From: Thalassia testudinum
Lineage: Eukaryota > Streptophyta > Magnoliopsida > Alismatales > Hydrocharitaceae
DNA: 64,000 nucleotides
Direction: 5' to 3'
Assembly: GCA_037157565.1 (NCBI GenBank)
Contig: JAZHRO010000002.1
Coordinates: forward strand, 75,876,001 to 75,940,000
Of this stretch, positions 22,585 through 32,363 are shown piece by piece. The position numbers were made by a program, and so were the translations under genes. Under the pieces are notes generated by a model, which worked only from the letters and a program-made list of their open reading frames with translations, ran no database searches and was not told the DNA's origin. Every line of letters begins with the position of its first letter. Position 1 is the stretch's first letter.

Positions 22585-23544
22585 GGCCCTGCCCAACCCA
22601 CCGATGCTCGAGAGGATCTAGACCCGCCCACATCTAAGCAAGTCCAGACAGACCCGACCCGTAAGAAGATCCGATTTGACCAAGGTTAGAAAGGCAGTGA
22701 AAAAGTCCAAGATGCCCATGTCAACAGCAATGATGGCATTACAACCACTATTAATATCATGACAACAAATATACCCTGACAACAAACATGTCCAAGTAGA
22801 AGATCCTACAGCAAGATCCTCTTTTAGCACTACAAATAACAAAGAGAGACCCTTGAGGCTTCTCTTCATGCGATTTGAGGGAAAAAGAGATTGTATTACC
22901 ACTTTTTTCTAATGAATATTTGGAAGCATTGCCCTCCCCCCAAACGTACACCTTTTGTGGTGGAACTGGGTCACCAACCTTGTTTTCCCTGCGATTGCTT
23001 ATTTGTGACTCGATGAGTCGGACCCTCTGATTACTTAAGTGGTCCGATCAGTGACTGTACTTGAAACCATCGAAGATGGTTTTAAATTACCTTTAGAAAA
23101 AGATAATTTCTTATTTGGCGACTATTTATTAACTGTTTCCTAATAAAATATGCAATGGTTAAAAATTTAACCATCAATAAAAAGTTATCATGTGCAAAGA
23201 ATGGCTGCATATTTAGTGACAGTTGTAAAATCATTGTCAAACTAAAAATAGCGATTACTCTATACAAACAATTGTTATATATAAATATATATATAATTTA
23301 ATAATTTTTACAAATAAACCACAACACATACATAAAGATCATGCACATGTAAAAAAACAATTCCATAATGCATACAAAGTTAAAACAATCATGTATATAA
23401 CTAAATCACAACACATTCAATATATAGCAAATAAAAATTGAAATGTAACATTAACATATAAAATAAGTTTACAAATAATTTAACAAAAATGTATATATAT
23501 ATACATTGTGCTAAGGCACCTACACCACCAATCCTAGGTCTACT
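22585..23544. other. Flank of solo LTR C and 3' end region of the CACTA relic; no gene
   Basis: The first 450 bp look like decayed LTR or leader sequence (for example ggtggaactgggtcaccaacc), but no family can be named. From about 23060 short inverted motifs such as accatcgaagatggtt resemble the subterminal repeats of CACTA elements. A convincing CACTA terminus on this side was not found. Confidence 0.4.
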
Positions 23545-24641
23545 ATGCTGGGATGTAATCTTTCAGCTTCCTTAAGAAGTGCTCTGCTGGATACATCCAT
23601 TTGTACTGTACAAGCCTAGCAAATCTTACTTCATTTACAAGATAAAATGTTAGGTGCACCATAACGTCAAAGAAGACTAAATGGAAAAGTTGTTCCATCT
23701 TGCAAAGTGTGATGATAATTTATTTGTCCTAGTAGCCTAGAATTTCACAATCCAATATCTTGAAACATATGGCTTTGAAATATCGACTCATCTTTATGAA
23801 AGAATTGACCACTAGATCAAGAAACACTCTACGTATAGCTAGTAGAAATAAGTTTTGCATGTAAACATGTGAATCATGACTCTTTAATCCACTAATCTTC
23901 TTTTAAATTTCATTCACACAACACAAAAGCTATGAAGAGTACCCGTCCAACACCCATGTTTCCTTTAAGAAGGAGAATATTCTTTACCTCTAGTCTTGAT
24001 TCAGACTGTATATAGCTGGTGGGAAGTCATCTCCTTCATTTACATGCAATTCAAGATGGATACCCAATTTTTTGTCACTTCTTATTTTCAACGTGTCTTT
24101 CAGAATATTTGTTATGTTTAACACGTTTAAGATGCTATTAATAACATTCTTCTCAATGCTCATCACATCAAGGTTGTGACGGACTGTCAATTTTCTAATA
24201 CGGGAGCTTCATGAAAAAGATGCCCATTTTTTTAATCCTGAATCCATCAAAGCTATTAGATCTTTTTTTAAAAGACTTAATCATATGTTTCCAAGCTATT
24301 ATAATTTCTCCATGACTTCATATCCTGACAACCTGATTGAATTTGTGCTCAATTTATTCCTCGAATTCTTAATTGAATACCGACAATTTTTACCATCAAA
24401 ATTCTTAAATTGTGATTACCGCCATCTATGCTTAATAGGAAGAAATCTATGGTAACCTAAGTAATGAAATTTGTTACTTTCAAGCAGTCACAAGTGATAG
24501 GTATCATCCATATATATCGAACAAGCAAGCTTCTCCTTAGTACTCTATCTAGACAAATTTGCATATGCTGGAAAGTCGCTTATAATCCACAACAATGCCG
24601 CATGTATCTGTAAGAATCTTCCCTATGTGCATCTCATGTTT
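23545..24641 (-). pseudogene. CACTA (En/Spm) TNP2 transposase, second half
   Basis: Reading leftward from 24641, frames with several stops match TNP2-family order: an xxLLWIISDFPAYANLS-like block (about 24570), HRFLP-HRWR (about 24430), LTVRHNLDVMSIEKNV (about 24190-24140), ISGLKSHDSHVYMQ (about 23900), FFDVMVHLTFYLVNE (about 23665) and VQYKWMYPAEHFLRKLK (about 23600-23550). TNP2 is the DNA-cutting transposase of plant CACTA elements. The gene's first half is at 35062-36231; element A lies between. Stops and frame changes make it dead. Confidence 0.88.
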
Positions 24642-24660
24642 TGTAACGAGCGCGTGCCCC

Positions 24661-24764
24661 AGACGTCTTTTAAGACGTCTGGGAGGTGGCCCAGACGTCT
24701 GTAAAGACGTCTGGGATCACATACAGACGTCTGACCAGACGTCCGGGATAGTTTACAGACGTCT
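24661..24764 (+). promoter_or_regulatory. Cluster of six AGACGTCT palindromes in U3
   Basis: Exact AGACGTCT starts at 24661, 24673, 24693, 24705, 24725 and 24757, with a one-base variant at 24737. Neighbouring units can pair as hairpins. The GACGTC core matches the C-box type of plant bZIP binding site; function is inferred. Confidence 0.6.
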
Positions 24765-24887
24765 GGCGAACAGTTATGCTCGCACGGGATATTCGTCTGC
24801 GCGCCTGTGCGCGCAGACCTGCGATCCTGCCTCTTTCTCTGCGGCGGCAGGCGACTGCGACCGCCTCTCTCTCCTCTCCGCGCGGCG

Positions 24888-24895
24888 TTAAAAGG
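24888..24895 (+). promoter_or_regulatory. Likely core promoter of the A LTR
   Basis: TTAAAAGG sits between a CTCT-rich stretch and GC-rich leader, at the place where LTR C has TATATAAG. The copy in the 3' LTR is around 32610-32617. Confidence 0.4.
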
Positions 24896-25188
24896 GGGGG
24901 GCGCGCCTCCCCTCCCGTCTCCACCATCCTCCTCCTTCTCTCCTGCCTGTGCGCGAGAGCGAGCGGACGCGAGGGCGCAGCGGCAGCGGCAGCCGCAGTA
25001 GGCGTGGAGGAGCTGCGGCGTGCGAGGGCGGGGCTCTGCCGTGAGGGCGAGCTCGCCGGGAGCGGCTTGGCCGGCCGGCGGAGGGCGCAGGGGGCGCAGA
25101 GCGTCGCGGAGAGGGACCTGCTGCGGGCGGAGCAGCGGACGCGCGAGGTGCGACGCGGGCGGCATCGCGAGCGGAGGCCGAGCAAGGT

Positions 25189-25218
25189 TCTGATTCTGGA
25201 AAAATTTCCAGAATCAGA
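25189..25218. repeat. Conserved near-perfect palindrome in the A LTR
   Basis: 14-bp arms (tctgattctggaaa and its complement) around a central AA. Also at 32911-32940 in the 3' LTR. The matching sites in B and C (3432-3459, 19238-19265, 797-824) are perfect 28-nt palindromes. Confidence 0.9.
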
Positions 25219-27336
25219 CGTCTGGATTGATATCCAGACGGCAAGGTCGACGTCTGTGAGATCATACAGACGTCTGAAAGGTGAGTTTCCGCTTTCTTCT
25301 TCTTTTGTCGACTGACCGTACTGAGGGAGGGGGATTGGCTGTGCGCAGGTGTTCTGATTCGTCATCCTTTGCGAATCAGACGTCTGGAAGTTGTACCAGA
25401 CGGCGGGAGTGACCTCCAGACGTCCGGAGTGACCATCGGACGTCTGGGATCTAGGAGAGACGTCCCCACAGACTTCTGGACGTCCGGGGAACCAAGCCGA
25501 ACAGGTAATTCTCTGATCCACCGTTTAAGACGTCTGGAAGGAGTTCCAGACGTCTGATTTTGCACAGTATCGTCTTTCTCGACCCGTTTAGGACCCGTTT
25601 GGGCTCTGTTTTCCGCGATTCGAGTTGCGTTCGTTTCAGAATTTATTCCTCTACCCGCCTACAGTAGCTATACACTGTTTTGAGACACTCCTTGTGTTTG
25701 ATCCTTGTGATAGGACCTCGTTCGGTTGCAGTCTTGAGAGTCGCGGAGGCGCGCGGGATTCCCGACCACGCCCCATTACTCCCGTTGTACCTGGTAGAGT
25801 GGTTTTAAGTATTAATAAAATCTGTTAAAGTATGGAACCATAACTAGAACCTAGGGCATTGCATGAATCCTAGGAATGAGAAATATATGGAATGATAGCT
25901 CCTAGGTGTTGCATGAATCCTAGGGCCGGAAAACTAGATTGTATGATAGATCCTAGGATATGGCATGAATCCTAGGATGGAAAAACTAGTGGAATATATA
26001 TTACTGCAGTCTTGGAAAAATGGAAAGGAATATATAAGCTGCCTGTGAATTTAATTAACAGCTGCCTGTTATGAACAAAGAAACATGTTTGAGATCATGG
26101 AAATTGAGAACGTGAATCTGGAAAGTGAAACATATGATGTTCTGAGATAAAGAGCTGGAACCCTACGGGGAATTAGGAGTGGAACTCCTGGAAAGAAAAG
26201 GAATGGAACTGAGATGTAGTTTGTACTGTCTCTTGGGTACGCAGTACCAACGGAAGTACCTGTACCTGTTTTAGTGCAGAGTGGGGCCAGCCGCCCCAGG
26301 GACCCGGGGTTAGGCTTGGCCGCTCTGTACCGACTTGTTGGCCCTCGTGTACGTAGTACCGAGGAGAGCTAGTAGTGTTAGGAGAGTACTAGCTACCCCA
26401 CGGGCCCCGGGGTTCTGCTAGCCTCCTTCACCGACTTGTTAGGCCCACTAGGGCAAACCAGGGTAGTCAGGCGAGGGTGCGCGGACTGTGGAGGGGCAAG
26501 GCCCCGGTTTGGTTACTGTGGAGGGGTTGGACCCCTGTTACTGAGAGGGCTCTGCCCTGGTTCCGTGCTGTGCTTTGGGCGCACCCGTTAACGGAAACGA
26601 CTGACCGCGTGCCAGTGCGGGCTAGCTACCTGTGCGTTTATCGCGCGTGCCGTAGTCACCGTTACGTCTGTCAGTGACCTTGGGGTGGTTGACTGAGGGT
26701 AGGATCACCACGGGGGACTCTCCCGGCCAGGAGAGCACCACGTGCTACTTCTACTTTTGGAAAAGACTGCAATCAAGATCGTCCCACGAGGACATTCGAG
26801 ATCAAGTAAAGGATCTGAGAAGTAAATGAAATAGTGAGAAAAATTGAAAGATGTAAATAAAGGAAGTAATAGAACATAACAGCTACTGTACACTCTACTG
26901 TTGCCTTTAGTTAGTTTGCCACTCTACTCAGCGTTTTGCTGACGTGTTACACTCGTTACCTTTTTCAGGACCAGGTGTTGAGCAGCCAGGGTCGGCGGCT
27001 GCAGAGGACGCTGGGCCGAGTAGGGTCCAGTAGAGTTACCACAGCTTTGTACCTTCTTTTGTTTCTGTTCTAGTGAGTAGTTTTGTTTCCACTGTACCTT
27101 CTTTACCTGCAGTTTTTGTTATATGATAAATGTTGCTTTACTGTTGTGGTGGTACCTACTGTAGTAGTTTCTTTCCTTACTGCTGTACTTTCTTACTGTT
27201 AGTTATATTCATGCTGAATGTGGTTTATTTTACTGTCTTTTGGTTACTTCCTCGTTGGACGACTGGGTCTTGGGATTAGTCGAGTCGGTCCGGTTCTCGT
27301 GTCTCGTAGGGACTCGGGAATCGGGTCGTTACAAGA

Positions 27337-27348
27337 TGGTATCAGAGC
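27337..27348 (+). promoter_or_regulatory. Primer binding site of A (initiator-Met tRNA)
   Basis: TGGTATCAGAGC, complementary to the 3' end of plant initiator-Met tRNA, three bases after the LTR end. Confidence 0.93.
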
Positions 27349-27513
27349 AAGGTCGTCCCGAGAAGTGAATCAACTGACTGGAAAATAACCAATTCACATG
27401 TTTATAGCTAGAGTAGCCACCACAACATATCTCTTGACTTGAGCTCTTAGAAGTGTTGATTAGGTACCGTCTGTTTTGACGTTTCCGTTTTGTTTCGCGT
27501 CTCCGTGCAGGAG

Positions 27514-30500
27514 ATGCCTCGTCGTGGGACTGGCGAGACTGGCCGCGGGCGCGGCCGAGGGCGAGGTCGGCGAGGTGGACGTGCTGTCGTTGACGTCTCG
27601 GTGGACCAGCCACCACTCCCTGGCATCCAGGCCCAGGACCTCGCCAGACTGATACGGGATATTGTACGAGAGGAGCTCCACCCACCGCCCCGAGCACCTC
27701 CTCCTGGGGTTGCAGAGGGGGAGTCCTCTGTGGGACCACGCGACGGACGCGGCGCCGGACACGAGGGAGGGGATGGGCCCCTGCCGCCCCCACCTTCCTC
27801 CGACACTTCTGTACACGAGGCACCTTCGCCTGGAGGTGCACCAGCACCTCCCCTACAGCACCACTTCGAGCTTTTCGGACAGTTCCGGAAGCTGAAGCCC
27901 CCCTCCTTCAAGGGGGATGAGGACCCGACCGAGGCAGAGGACTGGCTTGAGCAGCTGGAGAAGATCTTCGACACCCTTCGCCCCCCAGTGGAGTGCCGCG
28001 TGGCCTTTGCCACGTACCAGCTGGAGAGTGCGGCACACCGGTGGTGGAGGGCGGTCCGGGGACAGGAGAGGGACGAGCCGACGTGGGACCAGTTCGTCAC
28101 CCTCTTCTGCGAGCAGTACTTTCCCCAGACGTGGCAGGACCAGAGGAGGCGGGAGTTCCACACTCTCCGCCAAGGGACGATGACCGTGAGCGCGTACCGC
28201 ACGCGTTTCTTGGAGCTGTCCCGCTTTGCAGCGACAGCGGTAGCCACTGAGGAGGAGCGCCTTTGGAGGTTCACCGAGGGGCTCCGGCCTACGATCCGGG
28301 GGTATGTCAAACCCCTGAAGCTGCCGACGTTTTCGAGGGTGGTAGAGGCAGCCATGACTTACGAGGAGACCAACCCGTCCGCGCGAGAGACCGACGGCGG
28401 GCGGAAGAGGCCCTTTCAGCCAGACTTCTCACAGGGCCGGCGAGAGCGGAGACACGTGGCGTCCGCAGGAGAGCCGTCACGTTGTGCAGGGCCATCAGTG
28501 GCCTTTGGGGGCCCTCGACAGGGGCCAGTCGCCAGCACCGGACCCCCGCCGAGCCGACAGCAGGGACTCACTGAGGGCGGGAGTCGGGTTCCCCTCTGCT
28601 ACCAGTGTGGCCAGCCGGGCCACGTCAGGAGGGACTGCCCATCTAGGGCAGGAGGTCAGCAGATACTTCCCGCACAGAGCACTGGAGGGCGCGCAGGAGG
28701 CTGCGGTTTCCAGGCGCGAGGAGGAGGACCGCAGTCGCGAGGAGGGTACCGGCCAGCACCTACCCGTCCGACGCAGAGTGTGGCTGCTTCGTCCGCACCT
28801 AGAGCTGAGGGGCGTATCAATGCCCTAACACACAGGGACGCCAGAGCTTCGGGATCCGTGGTAGCAGGTATGGTTTCAGTTTCTGGCAGACTCGTTTACA
28901 CGCTTTTCGATTCCGGCGCTACGCACTCGTTTGTCGCAGACAGTTTCGCAGTTAGTTTGGACCAGGATTATACATTGTTAGAGAACCCGTTCGTAATCAG
29001 AGGTCCGAGTGGTCAGCTGTTTGTAGCTGAGGAGGTGTACACGGGTTGCGGGGTCAGCATCGGGGGACACAGCCTGCCAGCTGACCTGATTATGATACAG
29101 ATGGAGGACTTTGGGGTGATCCTGGGGATGGATTGGCTGTCCGCTTACCACGCCTTGGTAGACTGCTTTGAGAGGAAGATTGTCTTCTCCATTCCGGAGT
29201 TGCCTTCCTTCGAGTTTCACGGGCAGCCAGTGGATGGAGGTTTCAGGTGCATTTCGACACTTCGGGCGGCGAGACTTTTGAGCCAGGGGTGTGAGGGCTT
29301 CTTAGCTTGTGTGGTGGCAGAGCACAGCCCCGTGGCAGACTTCCAGAGCATCCCGGTGGTCAGAGAGTACCCCGACGTGTTTCCAGACGAGTTACCAGGA
29401 CTACCGCCCGAGCGTGAGATCGAGTTTGAGATCTCACTAGTACCAGGGACCAGCCCCATCTCCACCGCGCCATACAGGATGGCACCGCTTGAGCTGCGAG
29501 AGCTCAAGTCTCAGTTGCAGGACCTTTTGGAGAAGGGTTTCGTGAGGCCCAGTGCGTCTCCCTGGGGAGCCCCGGTACTGTTTGTGAAGAAGAAGGATGG
29601 GACCCTACGCCTTTGTGTGGACTACCGACAGCTGAATAGGGTCACCATCAAGAACAGATATCCGCTGCCGAGGATTGACGATTTGTTTGACCAGTTGCGG
29701 GGTGCCACGGTGTTTTCCAAGATCGACTTGAGGTCTGGATACCACCAGTTGAGGATCAGGGAGACCGACGTCTCCAAGACAGCTTTCCGCACTCGCTACG
29801 GACACTACGAGTTTTTGGTCATGCCGTTTGGGCTGACCAATGCCCCCGCTGCTTTCATGGACCTGATGAACCGGGTGTTCAGACCGTACTTGGACCAGTT
29901 TGTGGTGGTTTTCATAGATGATGTACTCATCTATTCTAGAGATCGGACGCAGCACGGACAGCACTTGCGGATGGTTCTGGACACTCTGAGACGACGCAGG
30001 CTGTACGCCAAATACAGCAAGTGCGAGTTCTGGTTGAGGGAGGTGACCTTTTTGGGTCATGTGATCTCTGGAGACGGCCTGGCGGTGGATCCCGCCAAGG
30101 TCGAGGCAGTGCTCAGGTGGGAGAGACCGCGTTCAGTCACTGAGATTCGCAGTTTCCTGGGACTGGCAGGTTACTACAGACGATTCATCAGAGGGTTTTC
30201 GCAGATTGCACGTCCTATGACACAGTTGACTCGGAAGGATGTGCCTTTCGCTTGGACAGACGCCTGTGAGGCGTGTTTTCTAGAGCTGAAGGAGAGGTTG
30301 ACCTCGGCTCCCGTGCTCACCATCCCTGACAGTAGTGGCGGGTTCGTTGTGTACACGGACGCTTCCTTGCAGGGGTTAGGAGGTGTGCTCATGCAGAGGG
30401 GTCACGTGGTCGCTTACGCTTCGCGGCAACTGAAGCCCCATGAGCATACCTACCCTACCCACGATCTAGAGTTGGCAGCTGTTGTCTTCGCGCTGAAGAC

Positions 30501-32277
30501 ATGGAGGCACTACTTGTACGGTGAGACCTTCGAGATTTTTACAGATCACAAGAGCATCAGATATCTTTTTGACCAGAAGGAGCTCAACATGAGACAGAGA
30601 CGTTGGTTGGAGCTCCTGAAGGACTACGACTGCAGCATCTCCTACCACCCGGGAAAGGCCAATGTGGTGGCTGACGCCTTGAGCCGTAAGGCGCCCGCAC
30701 GCTTGGCCAGTCTACAGTTACAGAGTTGGAGCCTTTTGGAGGAGGTGGGCAGTTGGCGACCTCTAGAGTTACGAGGGTACTGTGGGGCAGTGACGGTGAC
30801 ACGGCAGACCAGACCAGAGTTGATAGACCGCATCATCACGGGACAGATGGCCGATCCGTACTTGCAGTCTTTGCGCGACAGAGTACTGTCAGGGGACCCA
30901 GGGGACTTCTCTTTCGCAGACCAGGTGTTACGCTTGAGGGGACGGCTGTGCGTCCCCAGAGACGAGGAGCTGTTGAGAGAGCTCCTGACTGAGGCACACG
31001 GTTCCAGATTCACCATACATCCCGGAAACACGAAAATGTACCATGACTTGAGACGCGAGTTCTGGTGGAGAGGGATGAAGCGGGATGTGGGTGAGTTCGT
31101 GCAGCAGTGCTTAGTGTGCCAGCAGGTGAAAGCCGAGCATCAGAGGCCTGCAGGGCCGCTTCAGCCGCTTCCAGTGCCAGAGTGGAAGTGGGAGAGCATC
31201 ACCATGGACTTGGTGGTGGGCTTACCTGTTACCCAGCGAGGACACGACGCGGTCTGGGTAATAGTGGATAGATTGACGAAGACGGCACGATTCTTGCCGA
31301 TCCGAGTCACTTTGGGACCAGCACAGTTGGCAGAGAGGTATATCCGTGATGTGGTGCGACTACACGGAGTTCCGCGGGAGATCGTATCCGACCGGGATAC
31401 CCGCTTTACGTCCCAGTTTTGGGCTGAGTTTCAGCAGGCTTTGGGGACGAGGTTGAGGTTTAGCACGGCTTACCACCCCCAGACGGACGGACAGTCGGAA
31501 CGCACGATACAAACACTTGAGGATCTTTTGCGTGCCTGTGTACTAGACTGGAGGGGCTCTTGGGAGGAGCACCTGCCCCTGGCAGAGTTTGCATACAACA
31601 ACAGTTATCACTCGAGCATCGGCATGGCTCCCTACGAGGCTCTGTACGGACGGAAGTGCACGGCACCCTTGAGTTGGGTTGAGGTGGGGACCAAGTGGGA
31701 GGTTGGCCCCAGGTTGATCCGGCAGAGTCAGGAGGTAGTTGAGCAGATCCACAGACGACTCCGCACTGTCAGGAGCAGACAGAAGAGCTACGCAGATCGC
31801 AGACGCAGAGAGGTGCAGTTCGAGGTCGAGGACCACGTCTTTCTTCGTGTTTCGCCCATGAATGGCTTACAGAGGTTTGGGGTGAAAGGGAAGCTCGCGC
31901 CGAGGTTCGTAGGGCCCTTCGAGGTCCTGGAGCGGGTTGGACCCGTTGCTTACAGACTTGCCCTTCCCCCGCAGCTTTCTGGTGTGCACGACGTGTTCCA
32001 CGTGTCCAACCTCAGGAAGTACGTAGCCGATCCCAGCCACGTACTGAGTCACGAGAGCGTCGAGGTGAGCGACGACCTGACCTACCCCGAGCGGCCAGTG
32101 CAGATCCTAGACCGAGCAGTCCGCAGGCTGAGACGAAAGCAAGTACCCCTGGTAAAGGTTTTGTGGAGGAGCCAGCGGTACGAGGAGGCTACCTGGGAGC
32201 CTGAGGCGGCAATGCGGGAGCGGTACCCAGAGCTTTTCGCGGGTACGTCTTTTCGGACCGGCCTCGGTCCTCTTTGA
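27514..32277 (+). CDS. Gag-Pol polyprotein of element A (Tekay-like chromovirus)
   Basis: 1587 codons in one frame with no stop or frameshift. The start is the ATG opening MPRRGT, shared with element B; the same frame is open for at least eight codons upstream. Domains by residue: Gly/Arg-rich N-terminus (1-30); Gag core with [15 protein letters not shown] (about 130-285); zinc knuckle [14 protein letters not shown] (362-375); aspartic protease FDSGATHSF (465-473); reverse transcriptase with [17 protein letters not shown] (about 691) and catalytic FIDD (800-803); RNase H with YTDAS (about 945) and FTDHKS (about 1009); integrase with an HHCC zinc finger (about 1162-1205) and catalytic D1232, D1293 and E1329, giving the D-D(35)-E spacing; C-terminal chromodomain [18 protein letters not shown] (about 1524-1578). 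Length and order are normal for the clade. Chromodomains of this class are thought to direct integration to heterochromatin. All catalytic residues I can check are present. Confidence 0.95.
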   Translation: MPRRGTGETGRGRGRGRGRRGGRAVVDVSVDQPPLPGIQAQDLARLIRDIVREELHPPPRAPPPGVAEGESSVGPRDGRGAGHEGGDGPLPPPPSSDTSVHEAPSPGGAPAPPLQHHFELFGQFRKLKPPSFKGDEDPTEAEDWLEQLEKIFDTLRPPVECRVAFATYQLESAAHRWWRAVRGQERDEPTWDQFVTLFCEQYFPQTWQDQRRREFHTLRQGTMTVSAYRTRFLELSRFAATAVATEEERLWRFTEGLRPTIRGYVKPLKLPTFSRVVEAAMTYEETNPSARETDGGRKRPFQPDFSQGRRERRHVASAGEPSRCAGPSVAFGGPRQGPVASTGPPPSRQQGLTEGGSRVPLCYQCGQPGHVRRDCPSRAGGQQILPAQSTGGRAGGCGFQARGGGPQSRGGYRPAPTRPTQSVAASSAPRAEGRINALTHRDARASGSVVAGMVSVSGRLVYTLFDSGATHSFVADSFAVSLDQDYTLLENPFVIRGPSGQLFVAEEVYTGCGVSIGGHSLPADLIMIQMEDFGVILGMDWLSAYHALVDCFERKIVFSIPELPSFEFHGQPVDGGFRCISTLRAARLLSQGCEGFLACVVAEHSPVADFQSIPVVREYPDVFPDELPGLPPEREIEFEISLVPGTSPISTAPYRMAPLELRELKSQLQDLLEKGFVRPSASPWGAPVLFVKKKDGTLRLCVDYRQLNRVTIKNRYPLPRIDDLFDQLRGATVFSKIDLRSGYHQLRIRETDVSKTAFRTRYGHYEFLVMPFGLTNAPAAFMDLMNRVFRPYLDQFVVVFIDDVLIYSRDRTQHGQHLRMVLDTLRRRRLYAKYSKCEFWLREVTFLGHVISGDGLAVDPAKVEAVLRWERPRSVTEIRSFLGLAGYYRRFIRGFSQIARPMTQLTRKDVPFAWTDACEACFLELKERLTSAPVLTIPDSSGGFVVYTDASLQGLGGVLMQRGHVVAYASRQLKPHEHTYPTHDLELAAVVFALKTWRHYLYGETFEIFTDHKSIRYLFDQKELNMRQRRWLELLKDYDCSISYHPGKANVVADALSRKAPARLASLQLQSWSLLEEVGSWRPLELRGYCGAVTVTRQTRPELIDRIITGQMADPYLQSLRDRVLSGDPGDFSFADQVLRLRGRLCVPRDEELLRELLTEAHGSRFTIHPGNTKMYHDLRREFWWRGMKRDVGEFVQQCLVCQQVKAEHQRPAGPLQPLPVPEWKWESITMDLVVGLPVTQRGHDAVWVIVDRLTKTARFLPIRVTLGPAQLAERYIRDVVRLHGVPREIVSDRDTRFTSQFWAEFQQALGTRLRFSTAYHPQTDGQSERTIQTLEDLLRACVLDWRGSWEEHLPLAEFAYNNSYHSSIGMAPYEALYGRKCTAPLSWVEVGTKWEVGPRLIRQSQEVVEQIHRRLRTVRSRQKSYADRRRREVQFEVEDHVFLRVSPMNGLQRFGVKGKLAPRFVGPFEVLERVGPVAYRLALPPQLSGVHDVFHVSNLRKYVADPSHVLSHESVEVSDDLTYPERPVQILDRAVRRLRRKQVPLVKVLWRSQRYEEATWEPEAAMRERYPELFAGTSFRTGLGPL

Positions 32278-32363
32278 GTTTGTTATGGTTATTTGGACAT
32301 CCTTTTCCCGCACCCTAGTTGGCGCAAGTTTCGGGGACAAAACTTCCTTTGAGTTTGTTATAT
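32278..32363 (+). other. Region before A's 3' LTR: no canonical polypurine tract
   Basis: The conserved element tttcggggacaaaacttcc occurs (B has cggggacgaaac), but the bases directly before TGTAACG are gagtttgttatat, not a G-rich purine run. The plus-strand primer may be the GGGGACAAAA about 25 bp away. Confidence 0.55.

Larger units (their letters stand above)
24642..27333 (+). mobile_element. Element A 5' LTR
   Basis: 2692 bp. In order: an AGACGTCT cluster, a pyrimidine-rich core with TTAAAAGG, a CpG-rich leader (about 24890-25180), a near-perfect palindrome (25189-25218), a second group of AGACGTCT units (25216-25555), CCTAGG-rich repeats (about 25850-25990), then a conserved 3' third. 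If TTAAAAGG is the promoter, U3 is only about 250 bp and the transcribed R-U5 is unusually long. Confidence 0.95.

Noticed and set aside
22828..22845. CACTACAAATAAC as the other CACTA terminus
   Set aside because: Only the first nine bases match the 38202 end, the flanking trinucleotides differ, and subterminal repeats begin about 230 bp further in. Left unresolved.
24623..25521. 180-283-codon minus-strand ORFs in the A LTR, repeated at 32315-33243
   Set aside because: They translate AGACGTCTGG units (QTS, DVW, RRL repeats) and CpG-rich leader; present in both LTRs and without any domain.
27447..31836. Long minus-strand ORFs opposite the element A polyprotein (up to 302 codons)
   Set aside because: They are shadows of a GC-rich coding strand, without domains; the plus strand encodes a complete, recognisable Gag-Pol.
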